A DNA stretch of 50,706 nucleotides from Butyrivibrio sp. (GCA_017620235.1 JAFZQT010000005.1:1-50706); one strand, 5' to 3'. Positions 7,371-16,961 are shown, numbered from the stretch's first letter. Program-made: numbers and translations. The notes: generated from the letters alone by a model not told the origin.

Positions 7371-9485
7371 ATGGCAAGTAGCAAACGTACAGCGGATAAG
7401 AAAAATTCGCTTCTTATTGTTGAGTCACCCACAAAGGTTAAGGCGATTAAGAAGTTTTTGGGATCCGGATATGAGGTTGCAGCAAGCAACGGACACGTCA
7501 GGGATCTTCCAAGAAGTCAGATGGGGGTAGATATTAATAATGACTTCGAGCCTAAATATATAACTATCAGGGGAAAGGGCGACGTTCTCGCAACACTCAG
7601 AAAACAGGTCAAGAAAGCAAAATGCGTTTATCTCGCAACTGACCCGGACCGAGAGGGTGAAGCAATTTCATGGCACCTAATCTCGGCTCTTAAATTAAAT
7701 GAATCAGATGTTAAGATACAGAGAGTTACATTCAATGAGATCACTAAGAATGCCGTAAAGGAAGCAATGAAGCATCCCAGAGACATCGATATGAATCTCG
7801 TTGATGCACAGCAGGCAAGAAGAGTGCTTGACCGTATGGTTGGTTACAGCATTTCACCGCTTCTCTGGTCTAAGATAAAGAGAGGCTTAAGTGCCGGAAG
7901 AGTGCAGTCTGTAGCACTCAGGATCATTGCAGACAGGGAAGAAGAGATTGATTCTTTTATCCCCAAGGAATATTGGACACTCGATGTAAATCTCAAGGTT
8001 AAAGGCGAGAAGAAGCCTATCGTAGCTCATTACTACGGAACAACCGATGAGAAAAAAGAAATTGAAAGCAAAGCAGAACTCGATGCAATCTGTGCTTCGC
8101 TCAAGGGCAAAGAGTTCAAGGTTACAGATATAAAGAAGGGTGAGAGGACCAAGAAGGCTCCACTTCCTTTTACAACATCAACACTTCAGCAGGAAGCTTC
8201 CAAATCGCTCAACTTCTCAACACAGAAGACGATGCGAGTTGCTCAGCAGCTTTACGAAGGAATTGATCTTGGAAAAGAGGGAACTGTAGGTCTTATCACA
8301 TATTTGAGAACAGACTCAACACGTGTATCGGATGAGGCTGTAGCAGCTGCAAACAACTACATTTCCGAGAATTTCGGTGAAGAGTACCTTGCTTCCAATG
8401 CAGGAACAAAGAAACAGGACGTTAAGATTCAGGATGCGCACGAAGCGATCAGACCTTCTTATATAGACAGACATCCTGTTACTGTAAAAGAGTACCTTTC
8501 AAAAGATCAGTTCAGACTCTACCAGCTCATATGGAGAAGATTCATGGCGAGCAGAATGGCTGCCGCTAAGTATGAGACAACATCGGTTAAGATCGATGCC
8601 GGAGAGCACAGATTTACAATGGCTGCATCCAAGACTGTATTTGACGGTTTCCTTAACGTTTATACAGATGAGGATGATCAGGTTGAGAAGAATGTAATTT
8701 CTTCCAATCTCAGCGTAGATTCTGATCTCACATTTGAGTCATTCGAGGAAGACCAGCACTTCACACAGCCGGCTCCTCATTACACAGAGGCTTCACTTGT
8801 TCATGATCTTGAGGCACTTGGAATTGGAAGACCCAGTACCTATGCGCCTACTATTTCTACGATCATAGCAAGACATTATATTACTAAGGAAAACAAGAGT
8901 CTTTATATTACAGAGCTTGGACAGGCTGTAAATAAGATGATGAACGATGCTTTTCCTCAGATTGTTGATGTAAACTTTACTTCCAACATGGAGTCACTTC
9001 TCGACGGAATCGCCGATGGTGAAGTTAAGTGGAAGACTGTTATAAGAAACTTCTATCCGGATCTCGATAAGGCTGTTGCTGATGCGGAGAAGGAGATGGA
9101 GAAGATTCAGGTTCAGGATGAAGTGACAGATGAGATCTGCGAAGTGTGCGGAAGAAATCTCGTTATCAAGTACGGACCTCACGGTAAGTTCCTTGCTTGT
9201 CCCGGATTCCCTGAGTGTAAGAACACAAAGCCTTATTACGAGAAGATTGGCGTTCAGTGTCCTAAGTGTGGCAAGGATATTGTCATGAAGCGCACAAGAA
9301 AGGGACGTATCTTCTACGGATGTATCGACAATCCCGAATGTGACTTTATGTCATGGGCAAGACCTGTTGCGACCAAGTGTCCTAAGTGCGGAAGCCTTAT
9401 GGTGGCTAAGAGCAGCAAGCTGGCATGCACAAATACTGATTGTGGCTTTGTTTGTAACAAGGATGAACTCGAGAAGAAAAATTGA
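7371..9485 (+). CDS. topA: DNA topoisomerase I
   Basis: This 704-residue type IA topoisomerase relaxes negative supercoils. The Toprim domain begins with LLIVESPTKVKAI (residues 14-26) and contains the metal-binding DPDREGE (91-97). The catalytic tyrosine is Y311 in TYLRTDSTR. Three C-terminal four-cysteine zinc ribbons are visible, starting at CEVCGRN, CPKCGKD and CPKCGSL. The architecture and length are normal for Firmicutes TopA. The ATG at 7371 is preceded by GAAGGGGC. The gene has its own promoter at 7272 and a strong terminator at 9529. Its position directly before codY and the flagellar cluster is a conserved Gram-positive arrangement. Confidence 0.97.
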   Translation: MASSKRTADKKNSLLIVESPTKVKAIKKFLGSGYEVAASNGHVRDLPRSQMGVDINNDFEPKYITIRGKGDVLATLRKQVKKAKCVYLATDPDREGEAISWHLISALKLNESDVKIQRVTFNEITKNAVKEAMKHPRDIDMNLVDAQQARRVLDRMVGYSISPLLWSKIKRGLSAGRVQSVALRIIADREEEIDSFIPKEYWTLDVNLKVKGEKKPIVAHYYGTTDEKKEIESKAELDAICASLKGKEFKVTDIKKGERTKKAPLPFTTSTLQQEASKSLNFSTQKTMRVAQQLYEGIDLGKEGTVGLITYLRTDSTRVSDEAVAAANNYISENFGEEYLASNAGTKKQDVKIQDAHEAIRPSYIDRHPVTVKEYLSKDQFRLYQLIWRRFMASRMAAAKYETTSVKIDAGEHRFTMAASKTVFDGFLNVYTDEDDQVEKNVISSNLSVDSDLTFESFEEDQHFTQPAPHYTEASLVHDLEALGIGRPSTYAPTISTIIARHYITKENKSLYITELGQAVNKMMNDAFPQIVDVNFTSNMESLLDGIADGEVKWKTVIRNFYPDLDKAVADAEKEMEKIQVQDEVTDEICEVCGRNLVIKYGPHGKFLACPGFPECKNTKPYYEKIGVQCPKCGKDIVMKRTRKGRIFYGCIDNPECDFMSWARPVATKCPKCGSLMVAKSSKLACTNTDCGFVCNKDELEKKN

Positions 9486-9528
9486 GTTGATTGAATATTT
9501 AGTAAAATTTAGATTTTTTTCATAATTG

Positions 9529-9563
9529 TAGGCGCTTTATTGTTTGAAGCGCCTATATTTTTA
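9529..9563 (+). terminator. Intrinsic terminator of topA
   Basis: TAGGCGCTT (9529-9537) pairs perfectly with AAGCGCCTA (9547-9555) around a 9-base loop and is followed by TATTTTTAT. The 3' arm overlaps the putative -35 box of codY at 9544-9549. Confidence 0.8.
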
Positions 9564-9572
9564 TGCTAATAT
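9544..9572 (+). promoter_or_regulatory. Probable sigma-A promoter of codY
   Basis: TTGAAG (9544-9549) and TAATAT (9567-9572) are spaced by 17 bases. The -35 hexamer lies inside the 3' arm of the topA terminator. The resulting leader is about 45 bases. Confidence 0.5.
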
Positions 9573-9624
9573 TACGTTAAGACACCGTGAAAACATTTCT
9601 TTTTGAAAATAGAAGGAGATTCGT

Positions 9625-10404
9625 ATGAGTAGTGTTCAGCTACTGGATAAAACTCGAAAGATCGGAAAATTGCTTCATAACAGTAATTTGGGAAAAGTTG
9701 TATTTAATGATATTTGCAGAGTTTTATGTGACATTCTCTCATCAAATATGTTTGTAATAAGTAAGAAAGGTAAGGTTCTTGGAATCGGCGAGAGCGCAAG
9801 TGTTGAGTCGCTCAGCGGATTGCTTGTTGACAGCGTAGGTTCTTTTATAGATCCGATGCTTAACGAGAGACTTCTTACCATTCTTTCTACCAAAGAGAAC
9901 GTTAATCTTGAAACGCTTGGTTTTGAAGGAATAGACAGCAGCAAATTCCAGGCGATAATTACGCCCATAGAGATCGCAGGAGAGAGGCTTGGTACTCTTT
10001 TCATATATAAGACGGACAAACCTTATGATATCGATGATATTATTCTGTGCGAGTACGGAACTACGGTTGTAGGTCTTGAAATGCTTCGCGCCGTAAATGA
10101 AGAGAATGCGGAAGAAAGCAGAAAGCTTGCGGTTGTTAAGTCGGCGATCGGAACACTGTCGTTTTCCGAGATGCAGGCTATCATCCATATCTTCGATGAA
10201 CTCGACGGAATGGAAGGCGTGCTTGTCGCAAGTAAGATCGCGGATAGGGTTGGAATCACAAGAAGTGTGATCGTCAATGCTCTCAGAAAATTTGAGAGTG
10301 CCGGCGTTATCGAGTCAAGGTCTTCCGGAATGAAGGGAACGTACATCAAAGTAATCAACGATGTTGTTTTCAGCGAGATCAAGAAATTAAAACAAGAGAT
10401 GTGA
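9625..10404 (+). CDS. codY: Global transcriptional regulator CodY
   Basis: This 259-residue cytosolic regulator senses branched-chain amino acids (and GTP in many Firmicutes) and represses stationary-phase and alternative-nutrition genes, often including motility. An N-terminal GAF-like ligand domain spans about 1-155. The C-terminal winged helix-turn-helix (residues about 202-232, including ADRVGITRSVIVNALRKFE) is the highly conserved CodY recognition region. The ATG at 9625 follows AGAAGGAG. It has its own promoter and terminator but directly precedes flgB. In Bacillus subtilis codY is likewise immediately upstream of fla/che, so control of the neighbouring cluster is plausible, although I could not find a good CodY box. 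Confidence 0.95.
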   Translation: MSSVQLLDKTRKIGKLLHNSNLGKVVFNDICRVLCDILSSNMFVISKKGKVLGIGESASVESLSGLLVDSVGSFIDPMLNERLLTILSTKENVNLETLGFEGIDSSKFQAIITPIEIAGERLGTLFIYKTDKPYDIDDIILCEYGTTVVGLEMLRAVNEENAEESRKLAVVKSAIGTLSFSEMQAIIHIFDELDGMEGVLVASKIADRVGITRSVIVNALRKFESAGVIESRSSGMKGTYIKVINDVVFSEIKKLKQEM

Positions 10405-10437
10405 TAAAGTGCATAAAATACGGATAGTATTTGTGAT

Positions 10438-10472
10438 GAAGGGATTTATCGAAAGGTAGATCCCTTCTTTTT
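10438..10472 (+). terminator. Intrinsic terminator of codY
   Basis: GAAGGGAT (10438-10445) pairs with ATCCCTTC (10460-10467) and is followed by TTTTTAT. It separates codY from the flagellar cluster. Confidence 0.75.
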
Positions 10473-10708
10473 ATATTTTAATCTGTTAAAAAATAACATA
10501 GAAAAACGTTTGTTTAATATTAATATTAATTTTTATGTTTAATTAAGTTGTGTTTAAAATAAGTTTTCGTACTTCATTTAGTAGTTTATTTTGAATTTAG
10601 GCACAATATAAAGTATATTTTACTTGTATTTTAGCTAAAAAAATTCTATTATAAATATAAGTATGATACATAAAGTGTACCCATCTTTATGATCTAAGGA
10701 GGAAGAAC
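10473..10708 (+). promoter_or_regulatory. AT-rich promoter region of the first flagellar transcript
   Basis: This gene-free stretch (part of the 304-base codY-flgB gap) is very AT-rich. The best sigma-A candidate is TTGTAT (10624-10629) with TATTAT (10647-10652) at 17-base spacing, placing transcription start near 10660 and leaving a leader of about 50 bases. An AT palindrome (TTAATATTAATATTAA, around 10516-10531) lies upstream. I see no sigma-28 match and no convincing CodY box. The ribosome binding site AAGGAGGA lies just before flgB. Confidence 0.5.
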
Positions 10709-11104
10709 ATGATCAATAGCAGTGTTTTTGATTATATCAATGTCTTGGACAGGGCTTCTGACGCGTCTTGGACAAGAAATGAGATTATTGCAAACAACAT
10801 AGCGAATGCAACTACTCCGGGGTACAAGAGACAGGACCTGAATTTTGAGGATGAGCTTGAGAGAGCGCTCGGTCATTCAAGATACAGGACTATGGACCAG
10901 AAAGTTTCGGATTTAAAGGATAAGCATTTAAAAGCAAGAGTTGTTAATGACTACTCGAATTTCTCGTACAGAACCGACAAGAATAATGTTGATATAGATA
11001 CTGAGAGTGTCACACTTGCAGCTAATCAGGTTAAATATCAGGGACTTATGGCAGGACTTAATTCTGAGTTCAAGAATCTTCTTGCCGTTACTAAGTCTTC
11101 GTAA
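10709..11104 (+). CDS. flgB: Flagellar proximal rod protein FlgB
   Basis: This 131-residue rod subunit is exported by the flagellar type III system and polymerises on the MS ring/FliE. The N-terminal rod/hook signature is visible around NEIIANNIANATTPGYKRQDLNFE. The C-terminal amphipathic helix that would form the D0 coiled coil is also present (about residues 95-131). It lacks a cleaved signal peptide, as expected. The ATG follows AAGGAGGA. It heads the flgB-flgC-fliE operon core, the order found in most Firmicutes. Confidence 0.95.
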   Translation: MINSSVFDYINVLDRASDASWTRNEIIANNIANATTPGYKRQDLNFEDELERALGHSRYRTMDQKVSDLKDKHLKARVVNDYSNFSYRTDKNNVDIDTESVTLAANQVKYQGLMAGLNSEFKNLLAVTKSS

Positions 11105-11152
11105 TCATTCATACAGTATTTTTTATTTATCTAATTAAAGGAGGTAGTTGGT

Positions 11153-11599
11153 ATGAGTATTTTCGATTCTTTCAACATTAACTCATCAGGAATGACAGCT
11201 CAGAGATTCAGAATGGACATTATCTCTGAAAACATTGCCAACGCAAATACAACAAGAACACAGGATGGAATACCTTATGTCAGAAAGGTAGTTACATTTG
11301 CAGAAAAAGGATCACAGACTCCTTTTTCAAGAATATTGAATGAGAGGCTTGACCATTACTCAGGAAGAGGTGTCAAGGTTACAAAGGTTCAGGACGACAC
11401 CTGGACACAGATGAATATTGTCTACGATCCTTCACATCCGGACGCTGATGAAAACGGATACGTGACATATCCCAATGTAAATACGGTTACAGAGATGACC
11501 AATCTTATAGATGCAAGCAGATCTTATGAGGCAAATGCTACGGCTTTTAATGCAAGTAAGAATATTGCAACAAAGGGGCTTGAGCTCGGAAACGGCTGA
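11153..11599 (+). CDS. flgC: Flagellar proximal rod protein FlgC
   Basis: This 148-residue rod subunit has the N-terminal Flg_bb_rod signature (SSGMTAQRFRMDIISENIANANT) and a C-terminal FlgC-type helix (TNLIDASRSYEANATAFNASK). It assembles with FlgB, FlgF and FlgG to build the rod. The start follows AAGGAGGT at ideal spacing. FlgF and FlgG are not in this window and must be encoded elsewhere. Confidence 0.96.
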   Translation: MSIFDSFNINSSGMTAQRFRMDIISENIANANTTRTQDGIPYVRKVVTFAEKGSQTPFSRILNERLDHYSGRGVKVTKVQDDTWTQMNIVYDPSHPDADENGYVTYPNVNTVTEMTNLIDASRSYEANATAFNASKNIATKGLELGNG

Positions 11600-11644
11600 T
11601 AAATCAAACTTAGTGGGTCTTATATTTTTCGGAGGTAGTATTTA

Positions 11645-11986
11645 ATGGCTTCACTTGATATTTCACAACTTAGAAATGTTACTTCACAGGCAATTAGAAA
11701 CGCGGAGAAGACAAACAGCAGAGTCTACAATGTTTTGGGGAACAATGATGACGAAGCAGGTTCTTTTTCTGCAATCTTTGATCAGGCTGTACAGAATATC
11801 AATACAACAAATGCGTATCTTTCAGATGCCGAGAATGAGGAGATAAGATGGGCTCTTGGCAAGACTGACAATACGCATGACCTTACAATTGCGCTTCAGA
11901 AGGCTCAGACTGCGCTTCAGTATACTATTGCTGTGCGAGACAAAGCCCTGGCTGCATACAGAGAGCTGACACAAATGCAGATTTAA
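11645..11986 (+). CDS. fliE: Flagellar hook-basal body protein FliE
   Basis: This 113-residue export substrate joins the MS ring to the rod and acts with the export gate. The C-terminal helical motif TIALQKAQTALQYTIAVRDKALAAYREL is the recognised FliE region (shown here as pieces of it: QKAQTALQYT and RDKALAAYRE). The start follows CGGAGGT. It lies between flgC and fliF as in most flagellated bacteria. Confidence 0.94.
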   Translation: MASLDISQLRNVTSQAIRNAEKTNSRVYNVLGNNDDEAGSFSAIFDQAVQNINTTNAYLSDAENEEIRWALGKTDNTHDLTIALQKAQTALQYTIAVRDKALAAYRELTQMQI

Positions 11987-12057
11987 TGAAATGCTGATCA
12001 GATCAGTATTTCACTATGTTTCATTATAGTTTTAAGTTTTTTTGGGAGGGAGAATAA

Positions 12058-13674
12058 ATGGCTGACAGGTTTAAAGAGCTGTGGCAGAAAATTCTCGATT
12101 GGTGGAACAAGTTTACAGCGAAGCAAAAAACGCTGGTTGTCGGAGCGGGGACAGTAGTTCTTCTGACACTTATTATCTTGTTATCTGCTTTGAATCAGCC
12201 TCAATACGTTCTTTTGGCAACTGCCAATTCTACAAAAGAGGCATCGGAGATCAAGGAGCTCTTAGACGCGAACTCCATCAATTACAAGATATCGGATGAT
12301 GGTCTTAATTTTAAGATCCTTAAAAAGGATCAGGCAAATGCGAATCTTCTTTTAGGTGCTAATGATATACAATCATATGCATACAGTATCGACAACGTAA
12401 CTAACGGCAGTTTTTCTACGACGGAATCAGACAAGCAAAAAAAGTATGTTGTTTATCTGGAAAAACAACTTGAGTCTGACTTTATTCAGAACTTTTCAGC
12501 TATTGACGTTGCTCATGTTAAGTTAAATATCCCGGATAACGACGGTACACTTATAGGAAATAAAGAGGAAGCATCGGCGAGCATCATGCTTGAACTTGCC
12601 GAGGGAGCAGAGTTCTCAGAGGATAATGCTGCATTCCTTGCAAAAGCTGTTGCAATGGCTCTTGGTAATTCTGATACAAAGCACATCGTCATCATGGATA
12701 AGGCAAGTAATCTGCTTTTTTCGGGTGATGAAGAGGCAACCGTATCGGGACTTGCGAGCACTCAGCTTTCACTTAAGTCAAAGGCAGAGCAGATCGTAAA
12801 AAATGAAGTCAAGAAAGTTATACTTGGAACCAAGCTGTACGATGCGGTTGAGGTTGCAAGTAATCTTGACATGGATTTTTCTCATGAAGAGGTTGTTCAG
12901 CACGACTATACACCGGCTGAAGATCAGACACAGGGTGTGCTCAGTCATGAAGATCTCTACACGGCAGAGAATGTAAACGGCATCAGTGGTATTCCGGGAA
13001 CGGACACGAATGCCGATGACGAAACAACATATGTAACACAGGACAATAACAACTCAAGCTCGAATATCACAGAGGAATCAAGAGATTATCTTCCTAATGA
13101 GAAGATAACTACGAAAACTAATCAGCCCGGAGCTGTTAAGTATACAAGCTCTTCGATTTCGGTTACAGCGATTAATTACGTTGTTATGAATGAGGAAGAT
13201 TATAACAGCGCAGATCATAATAACCTTACATGGGCAGAGTTTAAGACACAGAATACAACTCCTTCAACAGAAGAAGTTCCGGAAAATATAGTGAACATTG
13301 TTTCCAAAGCTACAGGTATACCTGCAGAAAATGTTGCCATTGTGGCATCTACGGAATATATGTTCTTTGATAAGACAGGCTCATCGATAACACTTACAGA
13401 CATTCTTCAGATTGTTCTGATACTCATTATTCTCGGACTTCTTGCGTTTATTATCATAAGGAGTATGTGGACTACAAAGAAGACAGAGGAAGTGGAAGAA
13501 CCCGAACCTTTGTCTGTTGAGTCACTACTTGAGTCACAGCCCGAGGAACTTCTTGAAGATATCGAGATGGATACAGGATCTGAGACAAAGAGACTTATAG
13601 AGAAATTCGTTGATGAGAATCCGGAAGCGGCGGCTACGCTTTTAAGAAACTGGTTGAACGAAGACTATACATGA
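12058..13674 (+). CDS. fliF: Flagellar MS-ring protein FliF
   Basis: This 538-residue inner-membrane protein forms the MS ring, the platform for rotor and export gate. An N-terminal membrane segment covers about residues 24-45 (TLVVGAGTVVLLTLIILLSA). The periplasmic ring-building motifs follow, and a second membrane segment lies at about 449-470 (LQIVLILIILGLLAFIIIRS). The last about 40 residues, including VDENPEAAATLLRNWL, are the FliG-binding tail. The length is normal for the family. The start follows GGGAGGGAG. The central low-complexity part with NNNSSSN is the usual variable loop. Confidence 0.96.
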   Translation: MADRFKELWQKILDWWNKFTAKQKTLVVGAGTVVLLTLIILLSALNQPQYVLLATANSTKEASEIKELLDANSINYKISDDGLNFKILKKDQANANLLLGANDIQSYAYSIDNVTNGSFSTTESDKQKKYVVYLEKQLESDFIQNFSAIDVAHVKLNIPDNDGTLIGNKEEASASIMLELAEGAEFSEDNAAFLAKAVAMALGNSDTKHIVIMDKASNLLFSGDEEATVSGLASTQLSLKSKAEQIVKNEVKKVILGTKLYDAVEVASNLDMDFSHEEVVQHDYTPAEDQTQGVLSHEDLYTAENVNGISGIPGTDTNADDETTYVTQDNNNSSSNITEESRDYLPNEKITTKTNQPGAVKYTSSSISVTAINYVVMNEEDYNSADHNNLTWAEFKTQNTTPSTEEVPENIVNIVSKATGIPAENVAIVASTEYMFFDKTGSSITLTDILQIVLILIILGLLAFIIIRSMWTTKKTEEVEEPEPLSVESLLESQPEELLEDIEMDTGSETKRLIEKFVDENPEAAATLLRNWLNEDYT

Positions 13675-13688
13675 TGGGGTGAAATATT

Positions 13689-14717
13689 ATGGAACTAGGC
13701 GGCTCAAATCCTTTAACATCGGATTTTACCGGCACACAAAAAGCGGCTATTCTCCTTATTGCACTTGGACCGGAGAAGTCATCCGCCATATTTAAGCATC
13801 TGAAAGAGGAAGAGATCGAGGAACTTACCCTCGAGATTGCCAATACAAGAAGCGTTACTTCGCAGATCAAGGAAGCGATACTTGAAGAGTTCTACGGAGT
13901 CTGCCTTGCTCAGCAGTATATCGCTGAAGGTGGTATCAACTACGCTAAGGAACTTCTTGAAAAAGCTCTCGGTGAAGACAAAGCCCTTGATGTTATCAGT
14001 AAGCTTACAGCTTCGCTCCAGGTTAAGCCCTTCGAGTTTATCAGAAAGACGGAGCCTTCTCAGATACTTACATTCATTCAGGACGAGCATCCTCAGACAA
14101 TCGCACTTATCTTGTCGTATATGTCACCGTCTCAGAGTGCGATGGTATTGTCGGCTCTTCCGCCTGACAGACAGGCTGATGTTGCAAAGCGTATTGCATC
14201 CATGGACAGAACAAGTCCGGATACTATAAAGGAAGTGGAAAAAGTGCTTGAATCAAAGCTTTCTTCTCTTGTAAATCAGGATTACACGATCATCGGCGGC
14301 GTAGACGCTGTTGTAGATATCTTGAATACGGTAGACAGAGCTACAGAAAAGCATATCATGGAAACTCTCGAGATCGAAGAGCCCGAACTTGCGGACGAGA
14401 TCAGAAAGAAGATGTTTGTGTTCGAGGACGTTCTTCTTCTGGACGACAGATCTATTCAGAGAGTGCTGCGTGAAGTTGAGAACAGCGATCTTGCTCTTGC
14501 ATGTAAAGGTGCTACAGAGCAGGTTCAGAATGCTATTTTCAACAACCTTTCAAAGCGTCTTGCTGCAATGATAAGGGAAGATATGGATTTCATGGGACCT
14601 GTTCGTATGAAGGATGTTGAAGAGGCTCAGCAGAAGATCGTTAACGTCATCAGAAAGCTTGAAGATTCCGGTGAAATTGTAATCTCCAGAGGTGGAGGTG
14701 ATGAGTTAATTGTCTAA
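13689..14717 (+). CDS. fliG: Flagellar motor switch protein FliG
   Basis: This 342-residue protein couples the MS ring to FliM and meets the stator to generate torque. The middle-domain EHPQ motif is at residues 133-136. The C-terminal torque domain contains the charged FEDVLLLDDRSIQRVLREV helix. N-terminal helices (TGTQKAAILLIALG) bind the FliF tail. Length is canonical. The start at 13689 is 15 bases after the fliF stop, with a GGGGTG ribosome binding site. The 3' end overlaps the TTG start of fliH by 8 bases. Confidence 0.96.
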   Translation: MELGGSNPLTSDFTGTQKAAILLIALGPEKSSAIFKHLKEEEIEELTLEIANTRSVTSQIKEAILEEFYGVCLAQQYIAEGGINYAKELLEKALGEDKALDVISKLTASLQVKPFEFIRKTEPSQILTFIQDEHPQTIALILSYMSPSQSAMVLSALPPDRQADVAKRIASMDRTSPDTIKEVEKVLESKLSSLVNQDYTIIGGVDAVVDILNTVDRATEKHIMETLEIEEPELADEIRKKMFVFEDVLLLDDRSIQRVLREVENSDLALACKGATEQVQNAIFNNLSKRLAAMIREDMDFMGPVRMKDVEEAQQKIVNVIRKLEDSGEIVISRGGGDELIV

Positions 14718-15585
14718 TCTTTTTAAAGCCGGCTTTGTGAGTTTTGATCAGAGCGATGCGAGAATAATTGATAATAATGATCTTTCCAACAGAAAGATTG
14801 AAGCATATCAGGAGAGAGAACTTAAGCGTCAGAGAACCAGAATGATGCAGGAAGAGGGATATGAAGAAGGGGAGAGTGTTGAGGATTTTGTTCCGGGCAT
14901 AGGTTTGGAGCCAATCGATCAGCTCACACAGGACCAGAATATGCTGGGATCCTTCCCTGATCCCCAGTTTGATATGGAAGCTATGCAGGCTGAGATCGAT
15001 CTTAAGCTTCAGCAGGCTCAGGAACAGGCTGAGATGATCATAAGCGATGCACAGCAACAGGCTGAGAATATCAAGAATCAGGCAATGGAGCAGGGCAGAC
15101 AGGAAGGCTATGATGCAGGATATCAGGAAGGCCTTGCTTCCGTTGAGGAGATAAAGCATGAGACTCTTCAGAAACAAGAAGAGCTTGATAAAGAGTATCA
15201 GCAGATTGTCGATGAACTTGAACCTGAGATGGTTGATGTACTGACTCAGATCTACGAGCATGTTTTTGGCGTGGACCTCAGGGATGATAAGGGAATAATC
15301 CTTCATCTTTTGAAGAATACGCTTTCAAGAATTGAGCCCGGTAATGACCTGATCGTACATATTTCATCTGATGATTACGATGAAGTTATGGAAGAAAAAG
15401 AGTCCATCGATGCGTGCATTTCATCTCCCAGTACGACTATGGAGATTATCGAAGATCCTCTTCTTAAGACAAATGAATGTATGATCGAATCGGACAGCGG
15501 TGTTTTTGATTGCAGCCTCGGAGTTGAACTCTCTGAGCTCACACGAAAACTCAAACTTCTTTCTTTTGACAGAAAGAAAAGATAA
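14710..15585 (+). CDS. fliH: Flagellar assembly protein FliH
   Basis: This 291-residue cytoplasmic protein binds and restrains the export ATPase FliI as a (FliH)2-FliI complex. It is rich in Glu and Gln, with a long coiled coil at about residues 90-165 (AQEQAEMIISDAQQQAENIK) and a conserved GYDAGYQEGLAS glycine-repeat. The C-terminal domain resembles the V/F-ATPase peripheral stalk. The start is TTG at 14710, chosen because GGAGGTG sits just upstream at good spacing and the N-terminal sequence LFKAGFV begins directly. The 8-base overlap with fliG suggests translational coupling. Confidence 0.9.
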   Translation: MSNLFKAGFVSFDQSDARIIDNNDLSNRKIEAYQERELKRQRTRMMQEEGYEEGESVEDFVPGIGLEPIDQLTQDQNMLGSFPDPQFDMEAMQAEIDLKLQQAQEQAEMIISDAQQQAENIKNQAMEQGRQEGYDAGYQEGLASVEEIKHETLQKQEELDKEYQQIVDELEPEMVDVLTQIYEHVFGVDLRDDKGIILHLLKNTLSRIEPGNDLIVHISSDDYDEVMEEKESIDACISSPSTTMEIIEDPLLKTNECMIESDSGVFDCSLGVELSELTRKLKLLSFDRKKR

Positions 15586-15602
15586 AGAGTAGGTTACAGA
15601 AT

Positions 15603-16961
15603 ATGCTCACATCTTCAATTGATCTATCTAAATATAAGAAAATGCAAAATGCGCCTTTTTATCGTATGAGGGGCAAAGTTGTCAATGTCATAGGACTTAC
15701 CATTGAATCGGCGGGACCGGATGCAAAACTCGGTGATATCTGCCTTATTTACCCAAAGAAAAAAGACAATGAATCTGCGATAAATATTGACGCTAAGCCT
15801 GCTATGGCTGAAGTTGTGGGCTTTAAGGACAATCATGTACAGCTTATGCCATATGAGAATGTAAGCGGCATAGGAAACGGCAGTATTGTTGAAAATACGG
15901 ACTCTCCCCTTAGAGTAAACGTGGGTGAGGGACTTTTGGGAAAGACTCTTGACGGACTTGGAAGGATTGACGGTATTTCTTACGGACAGGGAACTATGCT
16001 TGAGGGCGGAGTTGCCTATTCTGTTGAGAATCAGCCGCCGGATCCGCTTACGAGAGATCCGATATCGGAGGTGCTTTCTCTTGGCGTAAAGGCGGTTGAC
16101 GGACTACTTACGGTCGGAAAAGGGCAGAGAATCGGAATCTTTGCGGGCTCCGGTGTCGGCAAGAGTACACTCCTTGGAATGTTTGCAAGGAACACTCAGG
16201 CGGATATAAATGTCATCGCGCTTATCGGAGAGCGAGGCAGGGAAGTAAGAGAGTTTATCGAAAGAGATATGGGCGAAGAAGGTATGAAGCGCTCAATCGT
16301 TGTGTGTGCGACTTCCGATAGGCCAGCGCTTGAGAGACTTAAAGCGGCAAAGACAGCTACTTCAATAGCTGAATATTTCAGAGATAAAGGTAAGGATGTC
16401 CTTCTGATGATGGATTCGCTTACCCGTTTTTCGATGGCACAGAGAGAAATAGGACTTGCGAGCGGCGAACCGCCTGTTTCAAGAGGGTATCCACCAAGTG
16501 TGTATGCGGAGATGCCCAAGCTTCTTGAGAGAGCCGGAAAGTCGAAGAAAGGATCGATAACAGGTCTTTATACCGTTCTTGTTGACGGTGATGATATGAA
16601 CGAGCCTATTACCGATACTGCGAGAGGTATTCTGGACGGACACATAGTTCTTAACAGAAAGCTCGCGCAAAAGAACCATTATCCGGCTATCGACGTACTT
16701 GCGAGTATTTCCAGATGTATGTCCGCAATCGCGGATCCTGAGCACAAAAAGGCTGCGGGAAAGCTTAAAAATGTCCTTGCTACCTATAACGATGCAGAGG
16801 ACCTCATAAATATCGGCGCATACAGAATGGGTGCAAATAAGAACATAGACTATGCGATCACCAAGATTGAGAGGGTGAATGAATTTCTTTTGCAGGAAAC
16901 GGATGAGAAATTCACCTTTGAACAGATAAGAGCGCAGTTGATTGAAATGTTTATGAATTGA
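15603..16961 (+). CDS. fliI: Flagellar export ATPase FliI
   Basis: This 452-residue cytoplasmic ATPase energises the export of flagellar proteins. It belongs to the F1-beta/SctN family. Walker A is AGSGVGKST at residues 181-189, Walker B lies in DVLLMMDSLTR, and the family's GERGREVREF and SRGYPPSVYAEMP sequences are present. The C-terminal helical domain that contacts FliJ is intact. The start is ATG at 15603; the ribosome binding site is only AGAGTAGG, suggesting modest translation, which would fit low stoichiometry. Confidence 0.96.
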   Translation: MLTSSIDLSKYKKMQNAPFYRMRGKVVNVIGLTIESAGPDAKLGDICLIYPKKKDNESAINIDAKPAMAEVVGFKDNHVQLMPYENVSGIGNGSIVENTDSPLRVNVGEGLLGKTLDGLGRIDGISYGQGTMLEGGVAYSVENQPPDPLTRDPISEVLSLGVKAVDGLLTVGKGQRIGIFAGSGVGKSTLLGMFARNTQADINVIALIGERGREVREFIERDMGEEGMKRSIVVCATSDRPALERLKAAKTATSIAEYFRDKGKDVLLMMDSLTRFSMAQREIGLASGEPPVSRGYPPSVYAEMPKLLERAGKSKKGSITGLYTVLVDGDDMNEPITDTARGILDGHIVLNRKLAQKNHYPAIDVLASISRCMSAIADPEHKKAAGKLKNVLATYNDAEDLINIGAYRMGANKNIDYAITKIERVNEFLLQETDEKFTFEQIRAQLIEMFMN

